Positions 32,488 through 39,062 of a stretch of DNA of 64,000 nucleotides are shown piece by piece. The stretch is from assembly GCA_016715795.1 (NCBI GenBank), contig JADJXP010000002.1:558001-622000 (forward strand), in the 5' to 3' direction. The notes beneath the pieces were generated by a model, which was given only the letters and a program-made list of their open reading frames with translations, had not been told where the DNA came from and did no database searches. The DNA comes from Chloracidobacterium sp. Lineage in GTDB: Bacteria > Acidobacteriota > Blastocatellia > Pyrinomonadales > Pyrinomonadaceae. Each line of letters opens with the position of its first letter. Positions within the stretch are counted from its first letter, which is position 1. The translations under genes and the position numbers were made by a program.

Positions 32488-33888
32488 TTAACCTCTCATC
32501 GCCGTCAGTATCTCATCCACAACCTTCTTTGCATCTCCAAACAGCATCTGCGTGTTCTCTTTATAGAACAGCGGGTTGTCGACGCCGGCGTAGCCGCTGG
32601 CCATGGAGCGTTTCATAACGATGGTGTCGCGCGATTCCCAGACGTGGAGGACGGGCATGCCGGCGATGGGGGACGCGGGGTCGTCCATCGCCGAAGGGTT
32701 GACGATGTCGTTGGCGCCGATGACCCAGGCGACGTCGGTGGCGGGAAATTCGTCGTTGATCTCGTCCATCTCGAAGACGATGTCGTACGGGATGTTCGCC
32801 TCGGCGAGCAGGACGTTCATGTGGCCCGGCAGACGGCCCGCGACCGGGTGAATGGCGAATTTGACCTCGACGTTTTGTTCCTTGAGCAGCTTGCAGACTT
32901 CAGCAAGCGAATGCTGCGCCTGTGCGACCGCGAGACCGTAGCCGGGAACGATGATGATTTTTTTAGAATTCAAAAGAAGCTCGCTCGCACCGTTTGCATC
33001 GACCGAAGTGACCTCGCCTTGCGGTTGTTCGCGAGACGAAGCAACTGTTCCGCCTTCGGTTCCGAATCCGCCGAGCATCACACTGACAAACGACCGATTC
33101 ATCCCGCGACACATTATGTAGCTGAGGATCGCGCCGGAAGATCCGACAAGCGCGCCCGTGATGATGAGCAGGTCGTTCGAGAGCATAAAGCCCGCGGCCG
33201 ACGCGGCCCAGCCGGAGTAGCTGTTGAGCATCGAGACGACGACCGGCATATCCGCTCCGCCGATCGCCATGATGAAATGCACGCCGAGGATGCCTGTCAA
33301 TATCGTCGCGATCAGCAGCGGCCATGCACCCGTGGCTTCGTTCGGCGACATAAAGAACGCGACGCCCAAACCGATGGTCACCAGCAGCATCACGATATTT
33401 ATCAAGTGCCTTCCGGGCAACAGAAAAGGTTTGCCGCCGATCGTGCCGCGCAGCTTTAGAAACGCGATCACCGAACCAGTGAACGTGATCGACCCGATAC
33501 AGACTCCGATAAAAACCTCGGCCGTGTGCAGGTTCTTCTCCGCTGCGGTCATCGTCGCGTGCGGCCCAAGATACGTCGCAAAGCCCACCAGCACCGCCGC
33601 CAGCCCGACGAAGCTGTGCAGTATCGCCACCAGTTCCGGCATCGAAGTCATCTGCACCCGCGACGCCAAAATCGCCCCGATCACCAGCCCCGGCACGAGC
33701 GCCGCCGCCAGCACCGGCAAGCCCCCAACATTCATCGCCGCCGCCGTCGCCACCAACGCGATCAGCATTCCTAAAATGCCGTACAGATTCCCCCGCCGCG
33801 CCGTCTCCTGTTGAGACAGCCCGCCAAGGCTCAAAATAAACAACGCACTCGCGGCGATGTATGCGATTGTGATTAAAGATTGTTGCAT
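32488..33888 (-). CDS. pntB: NAD(P) transhydrogenase, beta subunit
   Basis: Membrane subunit of the proton-translocating transhydrogenase that makes NADPH from NADH. The 466 residues start MQQSLITIAYIAASALFILS and span about nine transmembrane helices. The C-terminal NADP-binding domain has IIVPGYGLAVAQAQHSL, GRLPGHMNVLLAEANIPYD, GANDIVNPSA and GMPVLHVWES. The last 19 residues are MLFGDAKKVVDEILTAMRG. The ATG at 33888 is preferred over a 16-residue extension. Unlike most genomes, pntB is not next to pntA but 1.5 kb downstream of it, beyond a transposase/REP block. Two copies of its 3' end lie downstream. Confidence 0.95.
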   Translation of the reverse strand: MQQSLITIAYIAASALFILSLGGLSQQETARRGNLYGILGMLIALVATAAAMNVGGLPVLAAALVPGLVIGAILASRVQMTSMPELVAILHSFVGLAAVLVGFATYLGPHATMTAAEKNLHTAEVFIGVCIGSITFTGSVIAFLKLRGTIGGKPFLLPGRHLINIVMLLVTIGLGVAFFMSPNEATGAWPLLIATILTGILGVHFIMAIGGADMPVVVSMLNSYSGWAASAAGFMLSNDLLIITGALVGSSGAILSYIMCRGMNRSFVSVMLGGFGTEGGTVASSREQPQGEVTSVDANGASELLLNSKKIIIVPGYGLAVAQAQHSLAEVCKLLKEQNVEVKFAIHPVAGRLPGHMNVLLAEANIPYDIVFEMDEINDEFPATDVAWVIGANDIVNPSAMDDPASPIAGMPVLHVWESRDTIVMKRSMASGYAGVDNPLFYKENTQMLFGDAKKVVDEILTAMRG

Positions 33889-33902
33889 TAAGTCGATTTT
33901 CT

Positions 33903-34110
33903 TGGCGTCCCGTAGGGACGAACGATAATAGCCCACCGATTCATCGGTGGGAACAGGTCAAAATAAATTCGCAGTCCCGTAGGGACGGATGATTACCTCG
34001 CGTTGTTTTATTCGTCACCATTTTCATTCGTCCCTATGGGACTTGCGATCTTTTCGTCACCGTCCCACCGATGAATCGGCGGGCTATTTTCACGTCGTCC
34101 CTTCGGGACG
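33903..34110. repeat. REP-like hairpin cluster, downstream side of the transposase gene
   Basis: Contains a full two-hairpin unit (33905-33957): GTCCCGTAGGGAC, then AATAGCCCA, then a stem CCCACCGATTCATCGGTGGG. Isolated GTCCC/GGGAC hairpins follow at 33974-33986 and 34029-34042. A full unit in opposite orientation lies at 34063-34110. Units match those on the other side of the Y1 transposase gene, and opposed units resemble bacterial interspersed mosaic elements. Confidence 0.88.
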
Positions 34111-34140
34111 TTACATCGTCGCTGACGGGACGAATGAACA

Positions 34141-34593
34141 TCAATCGAATACATATCGGATGTCGTATTCCATCTCATGCGCATCGAGAAACACGATGAA
34201 CTCCGTCGTAAAATCCACCTTCTTATGGTGCTCCGCCTGTCGATCAATGTATTTAATCGTCCGTTCCTTCTCACTGATCGAAATGGAGAACGCGCCGTAA
34301 CCTTCCTGCCACGCGAACAACCGATGCTCGGGAAACGTGTCGTGTATCCATTTCGACGAGCCGCCTTTGATCAACTGCATTGCTTTCGAAATCGCCATCG
34401 TCTTCGCGAGCGAAATCAGCAAGTGAATATGATCATCGACGCCGCCTCCGTGAATCAGTCTAAAACCATTCTCCCTCGCGATGCCACCAATGTAAGGAAT
34501 CAATCGAGCGAGCAATTCCGGTGTTATCATTGGCCGTCGTTCCTTCGTGCTGAACACGCAATGCATTAATTGTGAAACCAACGAATGTGCCAT
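34141..34593 (-). CDS. IS200-like Y1 (HUH) transposase, REP-associated
   Basis: A 150-residue single-domain TnpA-like protein. The HUH metal-binding motif is HIHLL in GVDDHIHLLISLAK, and the candidate nucleophilic tyrosine is in TIKYIDRQAEHH (about residue 112). WQEGYGAFSIS and QLIKGGSSKWIH are also characteristic of IS200/IS605 transposases. No accessory tnpB is present. REP-like hairpins flank it on both sides in opposite orientations, as for REP-associated tyrosine transposases (RAYTs), which are domesticated enzymes thought to mobilise REPs. It interrupts the usual pntA-pntB order. The protein appears intact. Confidence 0.88.
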   Translation of the reverse strand: MAHSLVSQLMHCVFSTKERRPMITPELLARLIPYIGGIARENGFRLIHGGGVDDHIHLLISLAKTMAISKAMQLIKGGSSKWIHDTFPEHRLFAWQEGYGAFSISISEKERTIKYIDRQAEHHKKVDFTTEFIVFLDAHEMEYDIRYVFD

Positions 34594-34605
34594 TTAATTT
34601 TCGTC

Positions 34606-34897
34606 CGCGTCCCGTAGGAAAATCATGTGTCCCCAACGGGGACATCCGATAATAGCCCACCCATTCATGGGTGGGAATGCCGATTCATCCGCGTAATGCG
34701 TCCCGAAGGGACATCCCGATAATAGCCCACCCATTTATGGGTGGGAATGGGATCGAAACGAAACGCGCGTCCCGTAGGGACGGATGAATTCGTGTAGGCA
34801 GCGGACGTTCAGCCGTTCCATACGGGACTGTATTCGATTTTCAAACCTTTCCCACCGATGAATCGGTGGGCTATTTTCACGTTGTCCCTTCGGGACG
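34606..34897. repeat. REP-like hairpin cluster, upstream side of the transposase gene
   Basis: Three full units. 34628-34677 and 34699-34749 are in the same orientation, each with a GTCCC/GGGAC hairpin, AATAGCCCA and a CCCACCCATTCATGGGTGGG-like stem. 34850-34897 is in opposite orientation. Solo hairpins lie at 34606-34618 (partly degenerate) and 34768-34782. Loop bases differ between copies while both stems are kept by compensatory changes (CCACCG/CGGTGG versus CCACCC/GGGTGG). Confidence 0.88.
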
Positions 34898-34911
34898 CAG
34901 AGCGCTACGTG

Positions 34912-35100
34912 GCCTTCGTGAGCCATTTGTCGGCCTTCGTGAGGCACTTTCAGGCCTTCGTGAGCGACTTTTCAGGGTTCGTAAGCGATCTTAACCGCTT
35001 CGTGACCAACTTTCATCGCTTCGTGAGGCACTTTCAGGCCTTCGTGAGCGATTTGTAGTGCTTCGTATCAAACCTTTACCTCTTCGTATCAAGTTTCTCA
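34912..35100. repeat. Nine-unit 21-bp tandem array
   Basis: Nine consecutive units of exactly 21 bp starting at 34912. The consensus is about GCCTTCGTGAGCGACTTTCAG, with CTTCGT the most constant part. Unit length is a multiple of three, so the plus strand reads as a heptad pattern (FVSDFSG, FVSDLNR, FVTNFHR, FVRHFQA) until a stop at 35056-35058. There are no unique spacers, so it is not CRISPR. It sits between the REP cluster and the small membrane-protein gene. Confidence 0.93.
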
Positions 35101-35107
35101 ACAGTTT

Positions 35108-35437
35108 CTAGGCCCCAAACCGAAAAATGCCGGCGATCAGACCCAGGATAAAAAGCCAAGCGTTGAAAAAGGCCGCATAACGCCAAGCCTTGTTCTGCGG
35201 GCGTAGCTGAGCAAATGCTACACACGCTGCAAAAGAAAGCAAATTCACGCCGATCAGCCACCCGACACCATTGAAAGAAACATCGAAGCCAAAAACATTT
35301 CGCAGAATGGCCAACACCAAAAGGCTCAGCGATGGGATCGAAATCACTATTTGTCGCCAGTATTTAAACATCGCGCTAACTTTGACGTGCGAACGTCGCA
35401 CCAACTCTTCACTCAACGTCGAACCAGACCGCGACAT
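35108..35437 (-). CDS. Small integral membrane protein, unknown
   Basis: A 109-residue protein with three predicted helices: IVISIPSLSLLVLAILRNVF, VGWLIGVNLLSFAACVAFAQ, and YAAFFNAWLFILGLIAGIF. The basic linkers suggest an N-terminus in the cytoplasm. A GTG at 35446 overlapping the pntA stop would add three residues; the ATG at 35437 (MSRSGSTLSEEL) is preferred. It follows pntA by 5 bp and is probably cotranscribed with it. No family is recognised; it could be an accessory of the transhydrogenase or an unrelated cargo gene. Confidence 0.65.
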   Translation of the reverse strand: MSRSGSTLSEELVRRSHVKVSAMFKYWRQIVISIPSLSLLVLAILRNVFGFDVSFNGVGWLIGVNLLSFAACVAFAQLRPQNKAWRYAAFFNAWLFILGLIAGIFRFGA

Positions 35438-35442
35438 TCCAT

Positions 35443-37140
35443 TCACTTCCTAAACATCCCCAACATTCGATTCGTGACCAGGAAGCCGCCGGCGATGTTG
35501 ATGGCGGCGATTAGGGTGGCGATGGCTCCGAGGATGACGGTTAAATTCAGCGACGTGTCGATGAGCTGGAGCATTCCGCCGACGAGGATGATGCCGCTGA
35601 TGGCGTTGGTGACGCTCATTAGCGGTGTGTGGAGCGCCGGTTTGACGTTCCAGACGACCTGAAAGCCGACGAAGATCGCGAGTATAAAGACCGTAAAGTG
35701 CGACAGCACGCTATTCGGGGCGACGATGCCGAGACCGAGAAGCGCGAGGCCGATGACGATCAGCATTACGGGGCTGATGCCGACGCCTTCGCCGTGGCCG
35801 TGACCGGATGCGGGCTTGGCTGCGGCGACGGAGGCGGTGCTTTTTGTTGGAACGCCCGGCTCGGGCGGCGGCGGTTGTTCTTTTACGGGAGCGGGCCAGA
35901 GCATTTTGCCTTCGTGAAGGACGATGGCTCCGCGGATGACCTCGTCATCGAGATCGACGTGAAGCGATGGAGTGCGGACACTCTTGTCCGCATCGCCGGT
36001 TCCTCCGGCGAGATCTTGGTTGGCGACATCGGTGGCCGACGAAACGTCGTCGATGCGGACAGGAGCGTCCGCGCTCCTTTCAGGAGTGCCCGCGCTCCTT
36101 TCAGGAGTGCCCGCGCTCCGAAGTTCTTCGAGCAGGGCAGTCACGCATGCGCCGTACAATTGCGAAGACATCGACGCCATTCGCGACGGCAGGTCGGTGT
36201 AGCCGATGATCGTGACGCCTTTGTGGTGCGCGACTTTGCCGGGTTCGGTGAATTCGCAGTTGCCGCCTTGTTCGGCGGCGAGATCGACGATAACGGAGCC
36301 GGGTTTCATCGACTCGACCATGCCTGTCGTGATCAGTTTTGGCGCGGGCTTGCCCGGGATAAGAGCCGTGGTGACGATGATATCGACCTGCATCGCTTGC
36401 TGAGCGAACAGCGCCATCTCGGCTTTGAGAAACTCGTCGGACATCTCCTTGGCATAGCCGCCCTTGCCTTCGCCTTCTTCTTTTATGTTGAGTTCAAGGA
36501 ACTCGGCGCCCATCGACGCGACTTGGTCTTTTGTCGCCGAACGCGGATCGAACGCACGCACAATCGCCCCTAAACCTTTTGCAGCACCAATTGCGGATAA
36601 TCCGGCAACACCTGCGCCGATCACCAGCACTTTCGCCGGATCGATCTTTCCTGCGGCCGTGATCTGTCCTGTAAAGAACCTTGGAAAATGATTCGCGGCC
36701 TCGATGACGGCGCGGTAGCCCGCGATATTCGCCATCGCCGAGAGCGTATCCATCTTTTGCGCACGCGTGATACGCGGAACGCTGTCCATTGCAAAGACGG
36801 TAGCCTTACGCTTTGCGAGGCGATCAACCAGTTCCTTGTTCTGTGCAGGCCATATGAAACCGACAAGCCATCCGCCTTCGCGAATAAGGTCGGGCTCATC
36901 GCCTTCCGGCGGGCGCACCTTCATTACGAGATCGGACGACGACCATAATTCGCGTTTATCGTCGATCACGGTTGCACCGGCTTCGCGATATGCGCTGTTT
37001 GGCGCATTAATACCATGGCCCGCGCCGCCCTCCACCACGACATCAAAGCCGAGTTTTTTTAGTTTAAGGATCGTCTGCGGCGTGGCGGCGACGCGCTTTT
37101 CGCCCGGATGTATCTCTTTCGGAATACCAATGGTGGTCAT
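35443..37140 (-). CDS. pntA: NAD(P) transhydrogenase, alpha subunit, carrying an in-frame repeat insertion
   Basis: Binds NAD(H) in the transhydrogenase complex. The start MTTIGIPKEIHPGEKRVAAT at 37140 matches the family. The NAD domain has VLVIGAGVAGLSAIGAAKGL and the C-terminal membrane region has ILAIFVGFQVVWNVKPALHT. At about 565 residues it is some 50 longer than the Escherichia coli type. The excess is an insert at about residues 341-391, between the globular domain (LLEEL) and VDLDDEVIRG, encoded by the palindromic element at 35969-36120. The insert falls in a flexible linker where it is unlikely to break folding. Confidence 0.94.
   Translation of the reverse strand: MTTIGIPKEIHPGEKRVAATPQTILKLKKLGFDVVVEGGAGHGINAPNSAYREAGATVIDDKRELWSSSDLVMKVRPPEGDEPDLIREGGWLVGFIWPAQNKELVDRLAKRKATVFAMDSVPRITRAQKMDTLSAMANIAGYRAVIEAANHFPRFFTGQITAAGKIDPAKVLVIGAGVAGLSAIGAAKGLGAIVRAFDPRSATKDQVASMGAEFLELNIKEEGEGKGGYAKEMSDEFLKAEMALFAQQAMQVDIIVTTALIPGKPAPKLITTGMVESMKPGSVIVDLAAEQGGNCEFTEPGKVAHHKGVTIIGYTDLPSRMASMSSQLYGACVTALLEELRSAGTPERSAGTPERSADAPVRIDDVSSATDVANQDLAGGTGDADKSVRTPSLHVDLDDEVIRGAIVLHEGKMLWPAPVKEQPPPPEPGVPTKSTASVAAAKPASGHGHGEGVGISPVMLIVIGLALLGLGIVAPNSVLSHFTVFILAIFVGFQVVWNVKPALHTPLMSVTNAISGIILVGGMLQLIDTSLNLTVILGAIATLIAAINIAGGFLVTNRMLGMFRK
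35969..36120. repeat. Palindromic element inserted in frame in pntA (family 1)
   Basis: The 44-nt left part (35969-36012) matches 44467-44510 inside gcvT with one mismatch. The opposite arm is degenerate and expanded into a 21-bp tandem duplication (36071-36091, 36092-36112), read in the protein as repeated ERSAGTP. The encoded peptide includes GGTGDADKSVRTPSL; the gcvT copy encodes GGTGDSDKSVRTPSL. The reading frame stays open throughout. Confidence 0.92.
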
Positions 37141-37191
37141 AGTGCGTTGCGAGACCCCGGCAGGATCTTTGGGGGTCAATAACTGGAATGA

Positions 37192-37220
37192 ATTCTATAG
37201 GATGGCGGCAAACCTGACAA
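37192..37220 (-). promoter_or_regulatory. Sigma-70 promoter for pntA
   Basis: Minus-strand -35 TTGTCA (37220-37215) and -10 TAGAAT (37197-37192) are separated by 17 bp, with expected transcription start near 37185, about 45 nt upstream of the pntA ATG. It lies just before the stop of the neighbouring secreted-protein gene. Confidence 0.6.
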
Positions 37221-37225
37221 ACCAC

Positions 37226-37699
37226 TTAGATCTTCTGCACGGCGATGCTGATGACAGCATCCTCACCGCCTGAGCGGTTGTACGAGATCCAGAAACCTGC
37301 CTTTGGATAACGGACCATCTTAAATGCGCCGCCGTCGGGCCGGGTCTCAGCTTCTTCGCCAAAGATGGCCTTGGGTGTCAGTGCTTTCTCGAGGTTGCCG
37401 GTATAGGTGATCATGATCGCATTTACCATTTTGGCATCGTCGTAAAAGAACTGTGCCGATTCGTCATCTGAGAAGATATAAAGGTCAACAGTGTCAGATT
37501 TTTCCTTGGGGTTGTCTAGTTTCTCCCTGACGGCTTTTGCCCCCATCCCGATAGCTATCCCTCGATAGCCGGTGAATACGATCGTCTCAGGCGTCGGGTG
37601 CGGGATCGCCGTAGTATCCAGCCGTTTAGCTTCAGACCCGCCAGCTACGGCCAGCGTACATACCAAGAACAACAGAGTTCCCGCAATAGCTCGTATCAT
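37226..37699 (-). CDS. Secreted protein of unknown function
   Basis: A 157-residue protein with a signal peptide (MIRAIAGTLLFLVCTLAVAGG). The mature domain begins near GYRGIAIGMGAKAVREKLDN, a pattern seen in small secreted proteins where a short helix pair follows a 'GI..GM....V...LG' turn. It then has VDLYIFSDDESAQFFYDDAK and a strand-rich end. A strong ribosome site (GGGAGGAGAT) precedes the ATG, and a sigma-70 promoter lies about 140 bp upstream. Family not recognised with certainty. Confidence 0.7.
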   Translation of the reverse strand: MIRAIAGTLLFLVCTLAVAGGSEAKRLDTTAIPHPTPETIVFTGYRGIAIGMGAKAVREKLDNPKEKSDTVDLYIFSDDESAQFFYDDAKMVNAIMITYTGNLEKALTPKAIFGEEAETRPDGGAFKMVRYPKAGFWISYNRSGGEDAVISIAVQKI

Positions 37700-37839
37700 A
37701 TCTCCTCCCGCAAACGGTTTCTATCTTTGCGATTTTCGCTCGAGATACCGCTCCCCTTGTATGACCGAGATCACACGCTCCGCGGTCCACCATTCTCAAG
37801 GTGACCGGGCGGACGCGGCACAGATTAGGAGTTGCGCGA

Positions 37840-37868
37840 ATTATATACTTGGTCAGGTTCTGAATCAA
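37840..37868 (-). promoter_or_regulatory. Sigma-70 promoter for the secreted-protein gene at 37226
   Basis: Minus-strand -35 TTGATT (37868-37863) and -10 TATAAT (37845-37840), a perfect -10, are separated by 17 bp. A leader of about 134 nt follows before the ATG at 37699. The promoter starts right after the terminator of the SRPBCC gene. Confidence 0.65.
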
Positions 37869-37877
37869 GATTGCCTT

Positions 37878-37912
37878 AAAACAAATAAGGCCGACGCCCT
37901 GTGCGCCGGCCT
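37878..37912 (-). terminator. Intrinsic terminator after the SRPBCC gene
   Basis: On the minus strand a GC-rich stem (AGGCCGGCGCA ... TGT...GCGTCGGCCT type, 37912-37888) is followed by TTATTTGTTTT (37887-37877). It lies 25 bp downstream of the SRPBCC-protein stop and separates the gcv-side genes from the next promoter. Confidence 0.75.
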
Positions 37913-37937
37913 GTTTCCACAGTCGTTTTATGTGACG

Positions 37938-38486
37938 TCACTTCCTTTCCATTATCGCCTTGAGGCTGCCCAGTCCGTCGTCAATGTCCTTGCCCATCTC
38001 CTTGTCGATATCTACTGCGAGCAGAAACAGGTTGAGCGGGCGGGGGACGGAAGCGGAGATCGACCATTTTACCTTTGAAGCGGTGTCACCCACAGGCTCG
38101 AGCAAGAGCGTGCTGTCGGCTTTCGATTCAAAAGGACGCTTGAACCGCACTTCTGTATCCATCCGCTCGTTCTCAACGAGAGCCTTGATCTCCTGCTCGC
38201 CGGCACCGACGTCCTCCTTTGTGCCGTCCCATGCAGAGACAAATCCGACTGTGCCGTCACTGCCGCGAAATTCCTGTTTCATTGTCGGTTCGCGTTTGAA
38301 CCACGGCCCCCATTCATTCTGGTTCTTGAGGAACTTGACGTACGAGAAGATCTCACCCCGCGGTTTGGCGATCGTGACCTCGCGCGAGACCTTCCAGTCC
38401 GTGGCGGTCGTTAACGATATGATGGCTAATGCCGCGACAACAACCACGACCAGCACGACGATGCCTATGAGAAGTTTCTTGATCAT
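37938..38486 (-). CDS. Membrane-anchored SRPBCC (polyketide cyclase-like) protein
   Basis: A 182-residue protein. The N-terminal signal anchor (IKKLLIGIVVLVVVVVAALA) is followed by a START/SRPBCC-type hydrophobic pocket domain: VTIAKPRGEIFSYVKFLKNQ, NEWGPWFKREPTMKQEFRG, and VKWSISASVPRPLNLFLLAV. Members bind lipids or small hydrophobic ligands; the ligand cannot be assigned. It follows the lipoprotein gene by 13 bp, and an intrinsic terminator follows it. Confidence 0.85.
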   Translation of the reverse strand: MIKKLLIGIVVLVVVVVAALAIISLTTATDWKVSREVTIAKPRGEIFSYVKFLKNQNEWGPWFKREPTMKQEFRGSDGTVGFVSAWDGTKEDVGAGEQEIKALVENERMDTEVRFKRPFESKADSTLLLEPVGDTASKVKWSISASVPRPLNLFLLAVDIDKEMGKDIDDGLGSLKAIMERK

Positions 38487-38499
38487 TAGTTCCCTCCGA

Positions 38500-39045
38500 T
38501 CACTTAATAGTTACAGTCAGCCTATAGTCGGCCGCTCCCTTGGCTCCCTTGACGATAACGTAGTAGTCGCCGCTCATCCCGATCTTTCCGCTCCAATTGC
38601 GGGCATTGTCGGCTGGAACTGCTCCCTTCATTTCCTTTCCTTTTTCATGCTGTATCCAAAACGTCGCATTGCTGTCGGTCGAGGTGATACTGACCGTCAT
38701 GGTCTTGCCACTCACGGCCGATACAACATGATCGACACGGCCGGTATTCTCTACCTTGCCGGCGATGGTCGACGACGTCTCGCCGGGCGCAAACTTGATC
38801 CTTATCGGCCCCGCGTCAGGACCTTCCATCTGAACCATCGGGTCGGCGGGCCCCTGGGGAACGGCCCTGGAGATTGGCCTGGTATTCGATGGGCTGGGTG
38901 CTCCGGCCACCGGTTGAGAGTTAACGGTATTCACGGCAATGCTGCTGTTGCCATTTGCCGGTGCGGCCGGCGAACATGCCGAGCACGCGGAAAATGTCAA
39001 TGAAGATAAGATCAAGCCGAACAGAAGTAGAAAACGTGCATTCAT
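38500..39045 (-). CDS. Lipoprotein of unknown function
   Basis: A 181-residue lipoprotein. MNARFLLLFGLILSSLTFSAC gives a lipobox ending in Cys at about residue 21. A low-complexity Pro/Ser/Asn region (about 25-75) precedes a C-terminal beta domain (IRIKFAPGETSSTIAGKVEN through GDYYVIVKGAKGAADYRLTV). The end resembles the pre-peptidase C-terminal (PPC-like) fold, which often ends in YxLxV. It lies 17 bp downstream of gcvPB and may be read through from the gcv operon. Confidence 0.75.
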   Translation of the reverse strand: MNARFLLLFGLILSSLTFSACSACSPAAPANGNSSIAVNTVNSQPVAGAPSPSNTRPISRAVPQGPADPMVQMEGPDAGPIRIKFAPGETSSTIAGKVENTGRVDHVVSAVSGKTMTVSITSTDSNATFWIQHEKGKEMKGAVPADNARNWSGKIGMSGDYYVIVKGAKGAADYRLTVTIK

Positions 39046-39062
39046 ATAAGTTTGATGTCAAC

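Noticed and set aside
32287..33459. A 390-residue plus-strand frame opposite pntB and the DUF6883 gene
   Set aside because: Antisense shadow; His/Arg/Asp-rich with no recognisable domain.
34858..35058. A 66-residue heptad-repeat protein encoded across the REP unit and 21-bp array
   Set aside because: It would start inside a REP hairpin and has no ribosome site; the reading is a by-product of the 21-bp period.
34912..35100. CRISPR array
   Set aside because: Units are directly adjacent without spacers, and no cas genes are present.
35629..36573. A 314-residue plus-strand frame opposite pntA
   Set aside because: Composition is the low-complexity Asp/Arg-rich type produced antisense to a GC-rich gene, and pntA is unambiguous.
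37960..39003. A 347-residue plus-strand frame opposite the SRPBCC and lipoprotein genes
   Set aside because: The minus-strand genes have signal sequences and normal domains; the plus frame has none.
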